Of a stretch of DNA of 64,000 nucleotides, positions 20,743-32,097 are shown piece after piece. Source of the stretch: Conoideocrella luteorostrata (Eukaryota; Ascomycota; Sordariomycetes; Hypocreales; Clavicipitaceae). Numbering within the stretch: position 1 is the first letter of the stretch; every line of letters starts with the position of its first letter. The notes under the pieces are model-generated. The model saw only the letters and a program-made list of their open reading frames with translations, had not been told where the DNA came from and made no database searches. Both the position numbers and the translations under genes were made by a program. The DNA is taken from NCBI GenBank assembly GCA_032433595.1, contig JASWJB010000049.1:62001-126000 (forward strand), read 5' to 3'.

Positions 20743-23009
20743 TTTGAAAGAGAGTTTCTGCGCCTAAAAGAATTGGGAAAAAAGCCTGATTGTTTAGAGT
20801 CAGATGATGCATTTTACTTTTTCAGGATGGGCAGGTAAACATTGGTATTTATATTATATATTATTTTTGCATCTACTCGACGACGAGCTTACCGCTCGGT
20901 TCCCGGACAAGTTGTCCGGTCCGGCGGCGCACTGGGTGCTGGCCACCAAGGCCCAGCCCGGTGCTTGCCAAGAAGATGCAAGTGGTGCTATGCCGAGGCG
21001 CAGCAATGCCGATGCCCCAATGACATTGTCCGCATCCATGATCAGTTGCTGGATACCCTTGTTGCTTCCATGAATCTCCGCTTTCAAGGCAGACGCTCGC
21101 CATTCATTTCGGGTCGCATGTAGTATCAGATGAAAATCATCGACTTCTATCATGGTAACATTCGCACCTAATTAGAAGTACCCTCTACTTGGCTGGTCCC
21201 GACCGGGCTGCGTTGTTATGTCTGCAATAATAGGGCGGGTAAGGTGGAGGAAGCTAGTCATGCCTAAGGGCGAACCATTCTAAATGCCCACGGGGGGGGG
21301 TCTGGTGAGGGGGAAGGGCGAACCATTCTAAATGCCCACGGGAGGGGGGGGGTAATAGGGTTAAAACTGGTGAGGGGGAAGGGCGAAGAATTCTAAATGC
21401 CCATGGGGGGGGGGGGGGGTATAGGGTTAAAATTGGTGAGGGGAAGGGCGAACCATTTCTAGACGCCTGTCGACCTGAACGGGGTACAAGAAGAGGAAAA
21501 ACACTAGCCAGGCGGCTTAAGCTTTCAGAGGTCTAGCTGCCCGAACTGCAATTTCGATCTCCTCAGAACCTAATGTGCCGTAAAAACCATACCTGTCCCC
21601 TCCAGCTACTCCAGATTGCATCACGTGCAGCTGTTTTGTCTTGCTCCCTTACCAAGACGCGAGTGAGCGGACATGCAGTGCGCCCTCACCCTTAGTCATT
21701 TCCTAGCCAAAATTTAGATATTTGTACTCCGTACGAAGCATATATATACGGAAATAGCATCTTGCCACAAGTGACCAAACTCCAGGCAGTGGGCTGGTAA
21801 GCGGAATGTAGACTGGTGCTGGCACTGACAGCCTCATATCGCTTTGCACTAAACGAGATGCTGTATACTGGTCGATGAAATCGACATCATAGACGCAGGG
21901 AAAGCTTCGGATAAGTCAACTATGCTACTACTGATGATGCTGCTGCTGATGATTTTGCTATCATTACATGTGACTCTTTTTTTTCTGCATTCGTCTCAGG
22001 AGGCCGCCTTCCGCGAGGTTATACCTGCGGGAATCCATGCCACGTCTGCGGGCTTCTTACATAGCAGAATCTCACCGCCTTTTATTTTTCGTATCTTGGC
22101 GGTCCTTTGCACCACATCTTCGCAATGCAGTACGTCACAATACATACCGAATTTCATTAACCAATCCCTGAGTAAATTAGCAAATTCATCCAATTAGAGT
22201 GAGGCGGAAAATTGATCCACTTTGCACCCACATATTAAAGATACAAAACGGGAAGGTACGCTTCTCCCTGCCCTTGCCCTCGCCTTGCTTAATCGCAAAT
22301 CTCGGGCAAAACTCCGCTTTCCCTGATGACTAGCATCCTTGCCACTTTGGGCCCCACTATAGTTCTACCCCAAAAAGCTGACTTGATGCAATCAGGCACA
22401 GACGGAATACCGTCTTCCAGGTTCTCATATCAAATGAGGACCCCAATATATACAGTATGTGATGTTGGAAGTATTCGCTGTCCGACAATGGTACGTCTAT
22501 TTAGACACAAACATCAGATGCTAGACCCACCGATGACATATTTCCCAAACATACGCAATCAATTGTCCTTTGGAAGAAAATTGGCTCAGATCCCGTGCAA
22601 TGCGTTAACAAAGCTTGACAAAGTGACGAATGAATCCCCTATCTTGCATAAACTCTTGACCAAGGAGTGGAGGTGGATTCGCCATGAAAATCCATCGCAA
22701 ATCGTTCCCAACAGGCATTGATATGGAGAACTTGATGCAGACGGCGCGGCCAGCCTTGGCTGAAAAGTATCTACGGCTAGTCACCCAGAAGTCCAGCAAA
22801 CCAGCAAATCAGAGACAAGAGCTTACCTTGTTTTCCATGTTGGTAGGAATTGTCTAGCGTTGGGAATTGTACCAGATATGGAACACTACGAGCGACTCGC
22901 AGACCTTGGTTCTTAAGTGGAAACCCTGCCCCAGAGTAAATTTTTTTGCTTCAGTCATGTGGATTTACTTATAGTTAATTTTAACCTACAACTAAACCAC
23001 ATCATTGAA
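20743..23009. other. Intergenic stretch with G-tract repeats
   Basis: No gene supported. Holds the minisatellite at 21264-21465, a GATGATGCTGCTGCTGATGAT microsatellite-like patch near 21930 and a TACTCCGTA at 21725. The 131-aa plus ORF at 22326-22721 is Pro/Arg/His-rich and matches nothing I recognise. Confidence 0.4.
21264..21465 (+). repeat. G-rich minisatellite, about 3.5 units
   Basis: A unit of about 50-65 bp reads AAGGGCGAACCATTCTAAAT, then GCCCACG, a G-run of 8 to 14, TAATAGGGTTAAAA, then CTGGTGAGGGG. Copies start near 21266, 21315, 21379 and 21444. Units differ in G-run length and by point changes, and the TAGGGTTAAAA spacer is missing after the first. The G-runs could form quadruplexes, and their exact lengths are uncertain. 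Confidence 0.88.
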
Positions 23010-23876
23010 CACTCTGATAACATCCGCCAGCGTCGTCACGGCTATCATCTTGGCTTGCGCTGATGTCCCCAATAACAATTCTAGCAGGATCGCTCGTGCA
23101 CCCTGCCCATAGCACTAATGACCTGTAGCTTCTCATCGTAGCAGTATTTCAGTAATTCTACTTTGGTTTCAATAGTATTAATTGTGTCCACAATAAAGTC
23201 AGGTTTCTGACTGTCTTGCTATGGCCCTAGAATTCGCCATGCCACCGTCTCATTGAATTTTTCCTGCTGCAAGTCGAATTTAACCCATGGCGCAATAGCT
23301 ACTAATCTTTTCTGCAGACAGTGAACTTTAGAAGTGCTAACATCCGCCAGCGTCGCTATAGCGTGTCTGTTTATTGAGCTAAGCATGACCTGGTTAAAAT
23401 CAACAAGCCGAATATTCGAGACCCCAGATCATACCAGCGAGGCAACGCAATGTGAGCCTACGTCGCCATATCCAACCACAATGACAGACAAGTCGCGTAA
23501 TTTGGCGAGACCCTTGGGCGTGAGGAAGACTCTATTTCGGGCTAGTTGTTTCAGAATAAGTTCCTCATCCAAAGTCCCTAGCCTGTGCCCGCCTTGCTAG
23601 TGCTTGGTTTCTTGCATCCTCTTTATTGGCTGTAGACTCCGAAGAAGCACCATAGTTGTTCAACTGCGCAATACCGTTGGCGAAAATTTAAATAATGCTA
23701 AAGGAAAGCGTTCGGACATTATTAGTATGGCGACTGCCGTCTACCAATGAAGGGATGAAACCTTTCAGCTCGACAAGTCTCTCCTTCCTCTCCAGAGCCT
23801 GATAACCAAGAATGAGAGATGCTGCAGTTGATAAAAGACTATCGTCATGTGATTTTTTCTTGGAATAAGTTTTCAT
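23010..23876 (-). pseudogene. Pseudogene of TcdA/Tcd1-type tRNA t6A dehydratase (ThiF/E1 fold)
   Basis: The minus strand reads, in pieces, as a fungal threonylcarbamoyladenosine dehydratase. There is an N-terminal membrane-anchor-like stretch (LILGYQALERKERL, from the ATG at 23874-23876). Then, after frame changes, come the nucleotide-binding core VIVVGYGDVGSHCVASLV, NIRLVDFNQVMLSSINRHA, ATLADV, KVHCLQKRL, PDFIVDTINTIETKVELL, VISAMG and finally DPARIVIGDISASQDD near 23050. At least two frameshifts and three stops interrupt it, including TGA where Trp is expected and a TAG after ILGP. The C-terminal part is missing. Living relatives act at the mitochondrial outer membrane to cyclise t6A in tRNAs. 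G-to-A type stops suit RIP. An 18-nt direct repeat (23018-23035 and 23338-23355) links the broken end to the interior. Confidence 0.8.
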
Positions 23877-24731
23877 CGATTTGCAAGGTAAGCTCCGCTT
23901 TGGGGCGGTTTAATCACCGCTACCGTTTAGAAGCAACAGACGATCTGTCTTTGTCTGAATTATATTCTTCTTTATCCTCAGCCTCCATGTGTTGCCGCCG
24001 TATATCCCGGAATGTGGTACAATGCGTATGTAGCACTGCAGCAAATGTATACTAATAGCCTGGCGGATCATTATCCGAATGTTTCAGGCCCAAGCCAGTA
24101 CAAGAGTAATTAAAATATTTCCGAGTGTTGTCACATAAGGAAATGGGGCATATTATAGGGATCATATATAGCATGGTATCGCTTATTTTATTTTATTTTA
24201 TTTTTCATCACGCATAGACTGATCTCAATGTGTAGTACAGAAATAAATGCCGGTTATATCCTGCCGGAAAACATTGACCATCAAGTCAATACTCAGCAAC
24301 GTTATCGTTAATCAATTTAGAGGGGCTCGGTTCTTAAAAGATATATTGGCACCAGGAGATGATTACTTCCTTGGCGGGCACAGTGCCTTCGTAGTCAAAA
24401 CTTTTACCTTGCCAGGTGCTAGGGCAAGCCTCGTGTCATATTGTGAATCCTATTCTCTTAATTTCTGCTTCCGTAAATGAACATATTTCCTCTCTGAGTT
24501 CGGCGTAGCGTCCGCTATGGGCGGGCACCTTACTATCTGTACATAGCCTACTACAACTAACTTGCTACTCTGTAGTCACGTGGCCTCTGGCGTCAATCTT
24601 GCTTTCTGCCCTTCTTTATTAGCTTCAGAAGTACAAATATGCAGCATCCTTCAGTTAAGCAAGCAGCGGGTCAGCCTCTTATACCAACTATTTTTCGCAG
24701 CTGTGCGCATGTTTTGTTCTTGCGTGATAAT
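23877..24731. other. Intergenic spacer
   Basis: AT-rich, with a TTTTATTTTATTTTATTTTT patch at about 24188-24208. No gene recognised. A 77-aa plus ORF at 24247-24480 is unsupported. Confidence 0.4.
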
Positions 24732-25445
24732 CTAGTGTGAAACATGAACGCGGAAAAAATGTACTTCGCTCGCATTGTCATCCTGATTATAGTTGCCAGC
24801 CTTGAAGTAGCTCTTTGGCCCATCGAGACGACCCGTGTCAAACTCCTTAAAGCCCCCTCCGTTGATGCTAAGAGACAACTTGTTCTTTTCATACCGGATC
24901 TCATACGTGAAACGCGAGTTGGGTTCTACGTGACCCACAGCAGACCGTTTAGAGGTACAGGTGCGGCAGGTGGCCACCCCGAAAGTCAGATCACCTTCAG
25001 GGTTCACGTAGAGCAGAGCAACGGGCTTGTGCGAGACGGATGCGTCCATATGAATCTGGCCGACGCAAATGTCCCCCTTGCTCTTGATGACCTGGACGTC
25101 GCCGAAGAGGCGGTTGGTGCGGGCGTGGGGATCCCAGCTGCGCGGCGAGTCCTCGCGCAGCTCACTGCGGCAGTGCTTGCTGTTTGGCGTGGACACGCAT
25201 TCGGACCTTTTGGGCACCTTCATGACCATGGAGCCGTCTTTGCTGCTGGTGGAGAACCACTTGTCCTGGTAACCGTCACATCCGACGAGCTTGGAGCTGG
25301 AGATTTGGCGGGGCTTGCCGTCGTCGCCGACGGGTTCTTGGAGGACCCATTTCGTCAAGTCAAAGTTGCCCCCGGGAGCGCAGTCGGGGTCCAAAGCCAG
25401 GGCCAGAGCGGCGCCGGCCACCATGAGTAAAGCTGTGATGCGCAT
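24732..25445 (-). CDS. Secreted alginate lyase-type polysaccharide lyase (PL7-like)
   Basis: Single exon, 237 residues. Residues 1-17 form a signal peptide (MRITALLMVAGAALALA). The mature part begins with PGGNFDLTKWVLQEP and carries all three signature motifs of the alginate_lyase2 jelly-roll fold: RSELRE at 93-98, QIH at 130-132 and YFKAGNYNQ at 213-221. The His of QIH and the Tyr of the last motif are the catalytic pair of the family, and the Arg residues bind uronates. Length is typical for a single-domain secreted enzyme. It should cleave by beta-elimination, but substrate (alginate, glucuronan or another polyuronate) cannot be told from sequence; terrestrial fungi with this fold often act on glucuronans. 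The large plus-strand ORF over the same DNA is a shadow. Confidence 0.9.
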   Translation of the reverse strand: MRITALLMVAGAALALALDPDCAPGGNFDLTKWVLQEPVGDDGKPRQISSSKLVGCDGYQDKWFSTSSKDGSMVMKVPKRSECVSTPNSKHCRSELREDSPRSWDPHARTNRLFGDVQVIKSKGDICVGQIHMDASVSHKPVALLYVNPEGDLTFGVATCRTCTSKRSAVGHVEPNSRFTYEIRYEKNKLSLSINGGGFKEFDTGRLDGPKSYFKAGNYNQDDNASEVHFFRVHVSH

Positions 25446-25695
25446 GTTGAAAAGCAGAAAGCAGTGGCAGGAGGTGCGATGAACCTAGTATAGAGATGAC
25501 ATGGAAAAGACGTTGCTGAGGTGCAAAGTGGAAGTGAGAGCCGTAAAGCACCTACTTATACTCCGTACTAACCTACTAATTTAGCAATTGAGTCGGCGCA
25601 TGGCTGCGGCCCCCACGCTCGGATCTTAGCGTCAGCGGTCATAATCCGGACGATCGGCCGGATGAAGGGTGGCATTCTCTTGATTTAGCTAGGAC

Positions 25696-25715
25696 ACTAC
25701 GGAGTACTCCGTAGT
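25696..25715. repeat. Perfect 20-bp palindrome containing two TACTCCGTA-type motifs
   Basis: ACTACGGAGTACTCCGTAGT is its own reverse complement and consists of two back-to-back overlapping copies of the 9-mer found throughout the window. It lies about 250 bp upstream of the lyase start codon on the lyase's promoter side, so it could be a dimer-binding site. Confidence 0.8.
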
Positions 25716-28700
25716 AACGCAGATATTACTGGGTACCAAAGCTAGCGTAGTAAGCTGAGGCGTGGTTGTGTAGCACGCGTACGAACCGATGGTTGCACTC
25801 GACATGTGGTGATGAACTGACTACTCCGTACGGATTTTGAATGCAGCGCTGCTACGGCAAGCTGATCCACAGCCGCGGAATGATTACGCCCGATAATTGG
25901 AGCTTATCATAGCGGGCACCTAATGGCGGAAGGAGTCTCGTATTGAGGCACAGAGCCCATATGTAGCAAAAGGATATGGCTGAGGGCCGTCAGCTCGGGC
26001 GAACATCTGGCCGCGGTATTCCTAAGCCATGAATTACTCCTGTGCAAAGCACATCGTAACTGACAGCCAACAACAAGGCGGGTCAGGCCCGGTAAATAAT
26101 TCCCATGATGGCTCTTCCTGTGATCCTGATGTGTTCTCCTGTCCTGCACCGCCATGCCCCGGGTAGGCAGCCCCATTTCAGAGTTGTACTGTCTTTAGCG
26201 CTGCTATCTGCCCGCGTGGCACCAACACCTTTGGCGGTACCGCACGCAAAGTGGTGACATCTTGTGACACCAGTAACGTTGTTTATCGGATTGGTAGCAC
26301 GGGCCAATATATATATTTATATACGCCGTAGGCAGTAAATGCCAAAATGGCAAGCCCGTCTATTTCTTTAGCATCGTTTTCGGTCGTGTGTAAGCCAGCC
26401 ATATCACAATGGAAGTCTTCCTAGAAGCAATTCCCCGTATACCATCGGGAGTAACAGGAAATCGTGATATTTTCATAATGCGTACTAATTATTTACTTGA
26501 GTGACATGGAAACATTCGACCGAGAACTCTATATAACATGAGGGAATTGTAGTACTTTGTATTACTCTCCGAAGAAAAGACACCGTCTTGCTATAAGTGA
26601 CCAATTTGATAATTTATTTGGTATTTCCGCATGCTCCAACTCGAAGAAAACGGGAAAAGGCTGCGTGTCAAAGAAGCAGCGTTCCTTAGCGGAAGCCTCC
26701 CAGAGGCGCTGAAGAGTGGCCATACAATTCTCCCGCGGCCAAAAATTGTAGCCCATCATTGAAGCAACTGAGCTAGTCAAATTCGGCAAACTCGTCCAGT
26801 AGCGATGTCGACACCGAGGCCGCCCGCCCACGGGTAGCGATTCTCAATCTCCGTCAACCTTCGCCACTGGCCCAGTCGAGGTCAGCGGCCAAGTTAAACC
26901 TGAAGCCGATACTCCCCGTGGCGTGCCAAAAGGCAGGATCAAATAATTCATGATTGATTTCAAGACATGACTAGGCAAATGCTGCCGGATCTCGAGTGTG
27001 GTTGCTTGTGAAAGTCTTCAACGCGGTTCGCGTTCAGTGATAAGCTGCGCCAATGTGCAAACAATCCACCGGAGCCAAGAAAAGCCCAGTGGAAGATATA
27101 TTTGCGTCTGTAAGCTTCTTCAAATAAGATGACCGTCGCCATTGTCTTAATATGATGGCTCAGTACTCCAACAACAACTAAATCTATGAGAATGACTCCC
27201 GTAGCGCCAACGTCCAAGTCGTATGCTCTGGCAAACCTGTCAGTAGTAACAGTCTTTTTGATGGATACTTCATCCATAATGCCAAGCTCCTAGGCAGCAC
27301 CGATAGTTGGAGCGGCAATTGTAGAATTGAATGTTGCGGTGACACCACATGCTGCGAGCCTATCTTACGGAGTGTTTTTGTGAGAGGATGAAGTATCGAC
27401 GGGTGCAGACTAGTCGGGCGGACAGCGGATGGGAGATTGACAAAATCACAGCAGACGGCAACAACCTATGCGACGCTGTCTTGGGGAGGTTGCATCGCCG
27501 CAGCCAGCAAACTCGCTGTCAGGTTGCAACAAGCTCGTGCGCGGAGCCCATGCGCCATGACGATGCGCTACACGGCAAAATGAAAGAGCATCTGAAGCAC
27601 CCAGTCATCCTGTATTAGATGCAATTCGATGTGGTGACATACTGTGAGAATTATGTGTGCCAGAATAAGACGCGCAATGCATTGTACATCCCAAAATCGT
27701 CTTACATTTGCCCCTTTACCACTTTTCCACTTAAATCAACAAGCTCGGAAGCTGGGTATTGCGCCACGTCACATGCATCAAGCTCGCATTATCTGGAAAT
27801 CCAACGAGAATAAGCTTTATGCCTCATGCGCTGATGCTGACAAGATATCAATGCACGCTGAGTGTAAGCAAGATCTGATTGATAGGTTCAACACGATGAA
27901 GAAGTCGACTGTGCGTGACACATTGCATAAAAATTATAAAAAAATGGGAAAGAGAGATAATTAACACCTTCTTTGAACTAACATATGGTAGTGATCCAGT
28001 TGCGGGCGTCCGGTCACGCCGTTGTCTTAGAGGATTCCACCGACTTCCTAAAACTTCTGACCTATTGATCAAACCAAATATTCCCTACTAGACAATATCT
28101 CGCCAAATCATCCTCTGATAGCTGAATTTTCACCAACCCCATGGATCCGACTTCATGGTTTTCGGCAGGTTTTAGTCTCCAGGAAGGATGGTTCATATCC
28201 CTTGCCCTGATGAACTCCATGAATTCACGCACTGCTGACTGCCCTTGCAGTGAAAGGTCACACCTAATAAGCATTCTTGAACTCTTTTGGGGAAATAGCC
28301 TTTGCTGCGATTCGTGGAGGATTCTCACGCACGGATCCGGCCACGGGTCTCAATTATAGCCAGCACTCTTTTGAGAGCATCAAAGCCTTTCGAGGACCCG
28401 GTGAAGATTCGATAGCCATCTGTGGGCCAGATCACGACGCCTGCCGACTACTACGACACTCCACTAGAGTTGCGTTAACGCCCGTTGTGCCAGACGAGTT
28501 GTTTATTCCAACCTGTCACGCTGCCATTGTTTAATACGGATATCACGCCGCTCAATTAGAGCGACATTGTACTAAAGGGCTCAGCTATATGATTTCAGTT
28601 CGCAGTTTCCCCTCATCGCATCTAAGGAAGCCGAATTCTGCTTTTTCGCTATGCGCATACCTTTATTATAAAGTCTTGCGTTGCGATCTATGGTAGACTG

Positions 28701-30217
28701 TACCACCTTCCCGCTGCATTCGGTCATTCAAAAAGTGTATCTGAGAATTTTGTTCCATCGCGCAATAATCGCGCTAAATCGAAAGGGCCATACATGTACC
28801 ACAATCAACTACAGAAGATAGCCACTTAAGGAGCTCGTATCTGCACGCAGCACTCCGAATACTTCAATATCGCCACAAGCTATGAAGGAGACGCGGCCGT
28901 CTTGTCAGCTGTACTAAGAGCAATAGAAGATCTTCTGAATGTAAACCCTAGTTTTCTTTAGACCATCGCTGTCCCGTGCTTATACTTAAATTGACAGGTT
29001 ATTGAGAGACATACGGGTTTGGGGGTCTACACTGTTATAACAATCTGGGCATCTCTTGAGCAATTCTATATATCTGGCTCTAAAAAAGCGGCACGTCCAC
29101 GAGAGCGGCAAAAGGCGTTACGCGTCTTCACCCCTGTTGAGCCTAGCTTGGCCTCTTCATCTATCGCGGACCGGTGATTGTGGGGTAAGTGAGTACTAGG
29201 ATCACGTCTAGCTAATCATTATTTGTTCTTTCCGGCATTTCTGTGCCAGGGTGTGGCAGTGACTACGGGGATTTCTACCCGGCTATGATGAGTGACTGGC
29301 CATTCTCAAGTGGAGAGTCTATCGGCAGCTTCGCCACACGTTTCATCACGCTGGACATCAATTGGCAGATGGCAGACGGTAAGATGTCAAGCTGTAGTGT
29401 CATTGCCTGCAGGGGACCCACGCTGATTGCATTAAGTTCCTAGCAACGGTCCAGGTAGTTGGACTGTCTTGCATTTATAGCTAAAACGAAGAGTGTGTGC
29501 TGTTTGAAATTACGATATTAAATGATTCTACGTACTATCTCCTCCTTGAGTCGGCCGAGGAGTATAATATTATCTCTCGTAACGTGGCCTCGAGAGAATT
29601 TGCCATCTTGGCTAGAATCATTTATTCTGTTGATTTCAGTTCCCGTTAGACTAAAAGAGTAAAAGTTTGAGCCCGCCTAAATTTCAAGCATCCCAGGACA
29701 GATCTGTAGTATTAAGTGCATGGCACTTTGTGATGCTGGTCTCGCATCATTTTGCTCCATAAGTGACAACTCTACTCCGTACTGAAACCGGTGACGTAGT
29801 TATTCTCTCAGGCCCACTAATTGAGGCCCAGTTATTTAAACCTTATTAAGAACTAACCTTCTTATGGATTAACTCTAACGCATATTGTGAACGTGCTATT
29901 GTCTATCTGAAACTAAAGAGAAGGAGAAAGAGTAGCGAGTGAAAATGTACCGCGTTGGCCACCATGTGAGCGGCTACGGTCGATTTGGCCTTGGAAAAGG
30001 CCTTTGGATTCTAGCGAATTTGCCAAGACATTATACCCCTTTTCATATGGTTAAATTTTCAGGTAGAATTGAACGGAGATTCGAGGTCGAAAGCAACTCT
30101 CCCGTCATAGTTTATACCCTTATATCTATGGCATTGTACGCATTGACCTCATGACAATAACCTCGTGACAAGTGAGCTTACGCGCGTCATCATTAATGCT
30201 TAGGGGGGTACGGAGAT

Positions 30218-30226
30218 TATTTATAG
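30218..30226 (+). promoter_or_regulatory. Possible TATA box of the small secreted protein gene
   Basis: TTATTTATA about 105 nt before the ATG at 30331, at a plausible distance for a fungal promoter. Confidence 0.3.
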
Positions 30227-30330
30227 CGACTACCATGCCACTATGCTAGGCATTATCATCTACACTTCCAATACATCTTTAACAAACCCGCATATTTGAA
30301 ACCCTGAATCAAAATAACACCTCTTCTATT

Positions 30331-30645
30331 ATGAAGTGCGCTATCGTCTCCGCTCTCGCTCTTGTGAGCTCCCTCGCCGTCGCGGCACCGGCTGAGCGCA
30401 CGGCTCTGGACAAGCCATCCTACGAAGCCAACAGCTTGTCTTCCGGCCATGATACAGTCATGGGTGGTGAAGGAGGTGGAATTGAAATGAGGACCGACGA
30501 CTATTCCAAGTATCCAAGCTATTGCTTCGTTGAAATGGGCATGGATGGAGATTTACCAGAGCGTGTGCCTGAATGCCTCGATGAAAATGGGCAGCCAGTA
30601 TGGAAGTCAAAGAAGCCAAAGAAGCCAACTTCCGCAAATAAATAG
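30331..30645 (+). CDS. Small secreted protein of unknown function
   Basis: Single exon, 104 residues. A textbook signal peptide (MKCAIVSALALVSSLAVAAPA, cleavage about residue 21) is followed by an acidic, Gly/Ser-rich mature part with a Gly-rich patch (MGGEGGG), only two Cys (in SYCFVEMG and VPECLDE), and a basic tail KSKKPKKPTSANK. The two Cys could form one disulfide. No enzyme domain is recognised. The size and features match the broad class of fungal small secreted proteins, some of which are effectors, but no role can be assigned. The start is the only ATG giving the signal peptide. Confidence 0.78.
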   Translation: MKCAIVSALALVSSLAVAAPAERTALDKPSYEANSLSSGHDTVMGGEGGGIEMRTDDYSKYPSYCFVEMGMDGDLPERVPECLDENGQPVWKSKKPKKPTSANK

Positions 30646-32097
30646 GCTCTTCAAAAGTCTACTTTGTCCAGAAAGTAGCCAGGTTGCCAAACTCAAGTTG
30701 CGCCGAGCGAGCAACTTGCCTCATCCCACGCAAGCACTTCCGCTGGTCAATTCGGTTACGCTCCCCGGCATATTATAGGCGCCTCGCACATCTTGACGGG
30801 AGACAAGTTTGGTTTCTGAATTAAGCAGCCCACATAGCTCCTTAATAGCCTCTGTCTTTACCACTATGCCTTGTGCCCGTTACGCACGCATGAACCTGCT
30901 ACTGGGGATATGAGAATATGCCCGTTTTCTTAGAAATAGACAGAATTATTTTTCCACAATGATTACGCTATTACTTCCGAGAGATTCAAATCTTATAGAG
31001 TGCACTCTGCATGAAAGATATTACTATATTGCAAGGTGTGCTTGCGACTTTTAGTCGTACTGTCAGTGTAGGCTTGTAGTTTAAAGTTTGTGCAAGTATA
31101 ATAAAATTGTGAGATAGCCCAAGAAGCTATACTCGTACATTTTTGCCCTTGACGGTGAAAATATGGGTGAGATTCCAAGTGTGACGGCTTGATTTCGCTT
31201 CCAATGGCTGATACAGGCCAGGGATTATTTTGGCAGAAATAGTAAGACATAATATAAATATCTGGAATGTTAGTTACTACTTTTTGTTCGTTACTCGTGA
31301 ACTCGTCTCACTTCCAGACCTTACAACAAAAGTGCAGGTTCGCAGCAAATGTGCGTCCATTTTTGGAGGACGTGAGGCCGCTGTTGGAGGACAATTTTCA
31401 GATCGCTGGGCTAACCGCCGGCTGAACCCACCCACCCACACTCAGGCACTGGGGATCTATTAGCACGGGGCGCGCTTAGTCTGTACTTATTGCTGCTAGG
31501 AATCTGTGGTTGGGAGCTTTCGAAATTGCAGTGAAGGTTAGCTCTCGGTGGGGAAGCAACCCTTGGGAGGAGTTGAAATTGCAGTGAATCACTGCCGCAG
31601 GGTTAGCAGGGGGTGGGTGCCCCCCACGCGGTCGAAAGCGACGGCCAATTTGCAGCCATTAAGTTTATGTGACATAGCTGGGGACGTCTTTAGTGGTTGG
31701 TTCTGCCTAAAATTTTTGAGAAGACTACTCTACAAGAATATCCTCGGTCTATTTAAATGGAACCGGGGCTATGATGCAAAATGAGGTATCAAGTTTTCCG
31801 TAAAGGCTCTTCCATTTGAGTTATTAGTTACTGTCTCATTCTGTTGCCTTTTCAATCCTATCCTTCACGCCTCAATGCACATCTCAATTCAAGTATCTGA
31901 ATATGTTGAATTCATTCACCTAGCCCAGGTCATTCGATCCGTTGACCCGGAGTCTAGATCGGAGTCTTGACCACGCCACTTAAATCGGCCCGCGTCAAAG
32001 GCTAGCTCAACTAGCAGATTATAAGCTCGTCGCTTCTACTGTTGCAGAAATGCAAGCAAAGTTCAATGGGCGTTCAAAGAACATCTAATATATTTTA
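30646..32097. other. Intergenic spacer
   Basis: No gene supported. A 13-nt GAAATTGCAGTGA occurs twice (about 31523 and 31575) in similar surroundings, suggesting a short duplication. Otherwise nothing notable. Confidence 0.4.

Larger units (their letters stand above)
25446..30330. other. Gene-poor region with several unrecognised fragments
   Basis: No complete gene supported. Four TACTCCGTA/TACGGAGTA motifs sit at 25559-25830, including a perfect 20-bp palindrome at 25696-25715, and one at 29773. Minus-strand frames at 26562-26960 (a FNLAADLDWA-like patch) and 28062-28330, and the plus frame at 28277-28534, have protein-like composition but change frame and were not identified. They may be remnants of genes. 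Confidence 0.4.

Noticed and set aside
21240..21470. CRISPR-like array
   Set aside because: The units are a G-rich minisatellite with no unique spacers, in a eukaryotic genome.
24744..25430. Long plus-strand ORF (228 aa) over the lyase gene
   Set aside because: It is the antisense of the PL7-type gene. The minus strand has the signal peptide and all catalytic motifs, and the plus frame has none.
26560..26960. Possible chitinase-like remnant (FNLAADLDWA patch, minus strand)
   Set aside because: The resemblance to the tail of GH18 chitinases covers only about ten residues and is followed by stops; too weak to annotate.
27644..27964. 106-aa plus-strand ORF ending in a Lys-rich tail
   Set aside because: Looks somewhat protein-like, but neither homology nor exon structure could be found.
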